A stretch of 15,940 bases of DNA from Opitutia bacterium UBA7374 (GTDB lineage: Bacteria > Verrucomicrobiota > Verrucomicrobiia > Opitutales > Coraliomargaritaceae). Positions within the stretch are counted from its first letter, which is position 1. Each line of letters opens with the position of its first letter. The DNA lies in NCBI GenBank assembly GCA_002469895.1, contig DKOA01000036.1, positions 50,326 to 66,265 of the forward strand. Direction: 5' to 3'. Made by a program: the position numbers and the translations under genes. Positions 14,409-15,940 of this stretch are shown in pieces. The notes beneath the pieces were generated by a model. It was given only the letters and a program-made list of their open reading frames with translations, was not told the origin of the DNA and made no database searches.

Positions 14409-15940
14409 AACTCTCCAAAGGTGTGCGGCATGTTCTGGATATACTTACTTAGTTTTGACTGCATCGCCCGCAGGCGATCCGCATATTTCGAATTACCGGC
14501 CAGATTGTTCTGCTCGTAGGGATCTTCTTTCAGGTCAAAGAGTTGATCAGCTTCCCAGAAAGATGGATACATCCGCTCGTTCTGATAGTTGTGGTGGTCC
14601 AGTCCGGTCCAAAAAACTTCTCCAGGACGCGCCGTCATAGCCGCCTCGATCTGGGGCGTCACGCGATTGGCAATATATTTCCAATCTCTGGAAACAACGC
14701 CTTTGGAATTTCCCGCTTCGATCAGCATACAGTCACGCCAGTTTTTTGCTTCTGGCTTTCCCGTAAGCTGGCGTGCAAAGCTCAAACTATCCTCCCCGAC
14801 GTCAGACGCAGGTATTCCGCCGGCCAGTTCAATTAGCGTTGCGGTGATGTCGACATTACCTATCAAGCTGTCGCAACTGGAAGCCGCCTCTACCATGCCT
14901 GGCCATTCAATCATCATCGGCACCTTGGCACCACCTTCATAAACACTGTTTTTGCCGCGGCTTCCATGGTCGCTAGTGAAAATAACGATCGTCTTTTCTC
15001 TTAACCTAAGTTCGTCCAATTTATTAAGCACAGCACCGACATAATCGTCCATGCGCGTTGCCATAGCATTCTTTTTTGAAACGCCGGCTTTTTTGCAGCG
15101 CTGCAAAACGTTGTCCATCGACGGCAGTAGATCCATCGGCTCCAGCAACAGGCCTTTAGAGGTCACACGCTTATCGTACGTTTCAATCTGATTATAATCG
15201 AAGCTGTACTGCCCATGCGGAACCGGCAAAGCACAGTAGAGGAAAAAAGGTTGATCGCGGCTCTCCTCAATAAAATTAAGCGCGCCTTCGCACTGCCAAT
15301 CGAGATTGACGATAGAGTTGCCCCACTCCATGCGATCAACCACATCCCAACCAAAACCCTCACTCAAATAATTAAAGCCCGCTGTATACTGCTTTTTGAG
15401 CTTCTCCTCAAACATCACTACCGCATCATACGATGCATTCGCTTCTTTTTCTTCCTTTTTCATCTTCGGCATACCTATCGATTTTTCTTCCGGCAGATTG
15501 TGCCACTTGCCGATAATGCCAGTTCGGTAGCCGAGTCGCTGCAGCTCTTTAGGCAGGCTGTTTTCTTCGCGCAATATATCCGGACGCCATTCAAGTGTGC
15601 AATGTGTTCCGGCCGGATAATCTTTTAGCAGGTCCGCGCCGCGCGTAGCATAACGCCCGGTTAGCAGGCAGTAGCGGCTAGATGTACAAACCGTGCCGTT
15701 GACGTAAAAACGGGTGAATAAAATGCCGCCTTCAGCGAGCGAGTCGATGTGAGGAGTCAGCACCTTCGAATCGATCCTTTTACTCCAAAACCGTTTTTTT
15801 TTGGCCCCACTATGAGTCGCCCATATATCGACCATATCTGCAGTGTAGTTAATCTCATCTGCATCCAGATCGTCAGCATAAAGGAGAACGATGTTAGGCC
15901 GTGCTGAAGTGATTAAACAGGTAATCAGCCAAAAAAATGA
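14405..15940 (-). CDS. Secreted sulfatase with atypical CTSSR motif (5' end outside window)
   Basis: The frame is open to the right edge: 511 codons are visible and only the first few residues of the signal peptide are missing. An ATG at 15835 cannot be the start, because the visible upstream codons encode a hydrophobic leader and the metal-binding 'LLYADDLDADE' (Asp23-Asp24 counted from the edge). Other core residues are present: Lys145/His147 in 'GKWH', His242 in 'VPHGQYS', Asp324-His325 in 'SDHGSRGKNS'. The active-site motif is CTSSR (Cys85, codon 15686-15688), with Ser (codon 15680-15682) where the consensus CxPxR has Pro. Protein identity to the first half of the 10170-14327 protein is high throughout, so they are tandem paralogues; this copy stops at 'PHTFGEF' exactly where the other continues into extra domains. 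A lysine- and glutamate-rich insert lies near residues 158-183. Formylglycine conversion may be poor, or the local maturation enzyme may tolerate Ser. Confidence 0.93.
   Translation of the reverse strand, partial: SFFWLITCLITSARPNIVLLYADDLDADEINYTADMVDIWATHSGAKKKRFWSKRIDSKVLTPHIDSLAEGGILFTRFYVNGTVCTSSRYCLLTGRYATRGADLLKDYPAGTHCTLEWRPDILREENSLPKELQRLGYRTGIIGKWHNLPEEKSIGMPKMKKEEKEANASYDAVVMFEEKLKKQYTAGFNYLSEGFGWDVVDRMEWGNSIVNLDWQCEGALNFIEESRDQPFFLYCALPVPHGQYSFDYNQIETYDKRVTSKGLLLEPMDLLPSMDNVLQRCKKAGVSKKNAMATRMDDYVGAVLNKLDELRLREKTIVIFTSDHGSRGKNSVYEGGAKVPMMIEWPGMVEAASSCDSLIGNVDITATLIELAGGIPASDVGEDSLSFARQLTGKPEAKNWRDCMLIEAGNSKGVVSRDWKYIANRVTPQIEAAMTARPGEVFWTGLDHHNYQNERMYPSFWEADQLFDLKEDPYEQNNLAGNSKYADRLRAMQSKLSKYIQNMPHTFGEF

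Noticed and set aside
15215..15628. 137-codon plus-strand ORF opposite the partial sulfatase
   Set aside because: It lies wholly inside a well-supported minus-strand sulfatase and has no recognisable motif.
14405..15835. Start codon at 15835 for the right-edge sulfatase
   Set aside because: It would remove the signal peptide and the metal-binding Asp-Asp, both visible in the same frame up to the window edge.

Overview
The window is a stretch of a sulfated-polysaccharide degradation locus. Seven consecutive genes lie on the minus strand. Five of them are secreted sulfatases of the formylglycine type, and these carry six sulfatase catalytic domains in total. The other two are secreted glycoside hydrolases of the TIM-barrel, two-glutamate type. 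At the left edge a plus-strand gene, cut by the window start, ends convergently and looks like the C-terminus of an alpha/beta hydrolase (possibly an esterase). No transporter, regulator, sulfatase-maturating enzyme, RNA gene or transposase is visible.

Several things suggest a marine PVC-group bacterium (Verrucomicrobiota or Kiritimatiellota, of the sulfatase-rich, algal-polysaccharide-degrading kind): the density of sulfatases, the roughly 50% GC, the long sulfatases with extra beta-sandwich domains, and C-terminal domains with an 'ADADGNGLENLIEYA'-type calcium-binding repeat ending in 'AFYRIL' or 'AFIRL'. This is inference from style, not from a marker gene.

Layout, in minus-strand transcription order from the right edge. 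(1) 15940-14405: sulfatase, 5' end just outside the window, with an unusual CTSSR active-site motif. (2) 14327-10170: a 1385-residue double sulfatase made of sulfatase, beta-sandwich, eight-proline hinge, second sulfatase of another subfamily, and a PVC C-terminal domain. (3) 10142-7875: iduronate-2-sulfatase-like enzyme with a long C-terminal extension, whose start region holds an 11-bp perfect hairpin. (4) 7874-7555: a gap with a GC-rich degenerate ORF. (5) 7554-6178: divergent GH10-like hydrolase. (6) 6177-5669: a 509-bp gap with a short coding-like island between attC-like boxes, a candidate promoter and operator-like repeats. (7) 5668-3914: arylsulfatase with a C-terminal beta-sandwich. 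(8) 3877-2462: GH clan A (GH35/GH42-like) hydrolase. (9) 2318-669: another sulfatase of the same clade as (1) and the first half of (2).

Together the enzymes are expected to work outside the cytoplasm. Sulfatases of at least three subfamilies would remove sulfate esters at different positions of one complex polymer, letting the two glycoside hydrolases cut the backbone or side chains; the neighbouring esterase-like gene might remove acyl groups. The polymer cannot be named from sequence alone. Galactose- and xylose-containing sulfated algal polysaccharides fit the two hydrolase types best.
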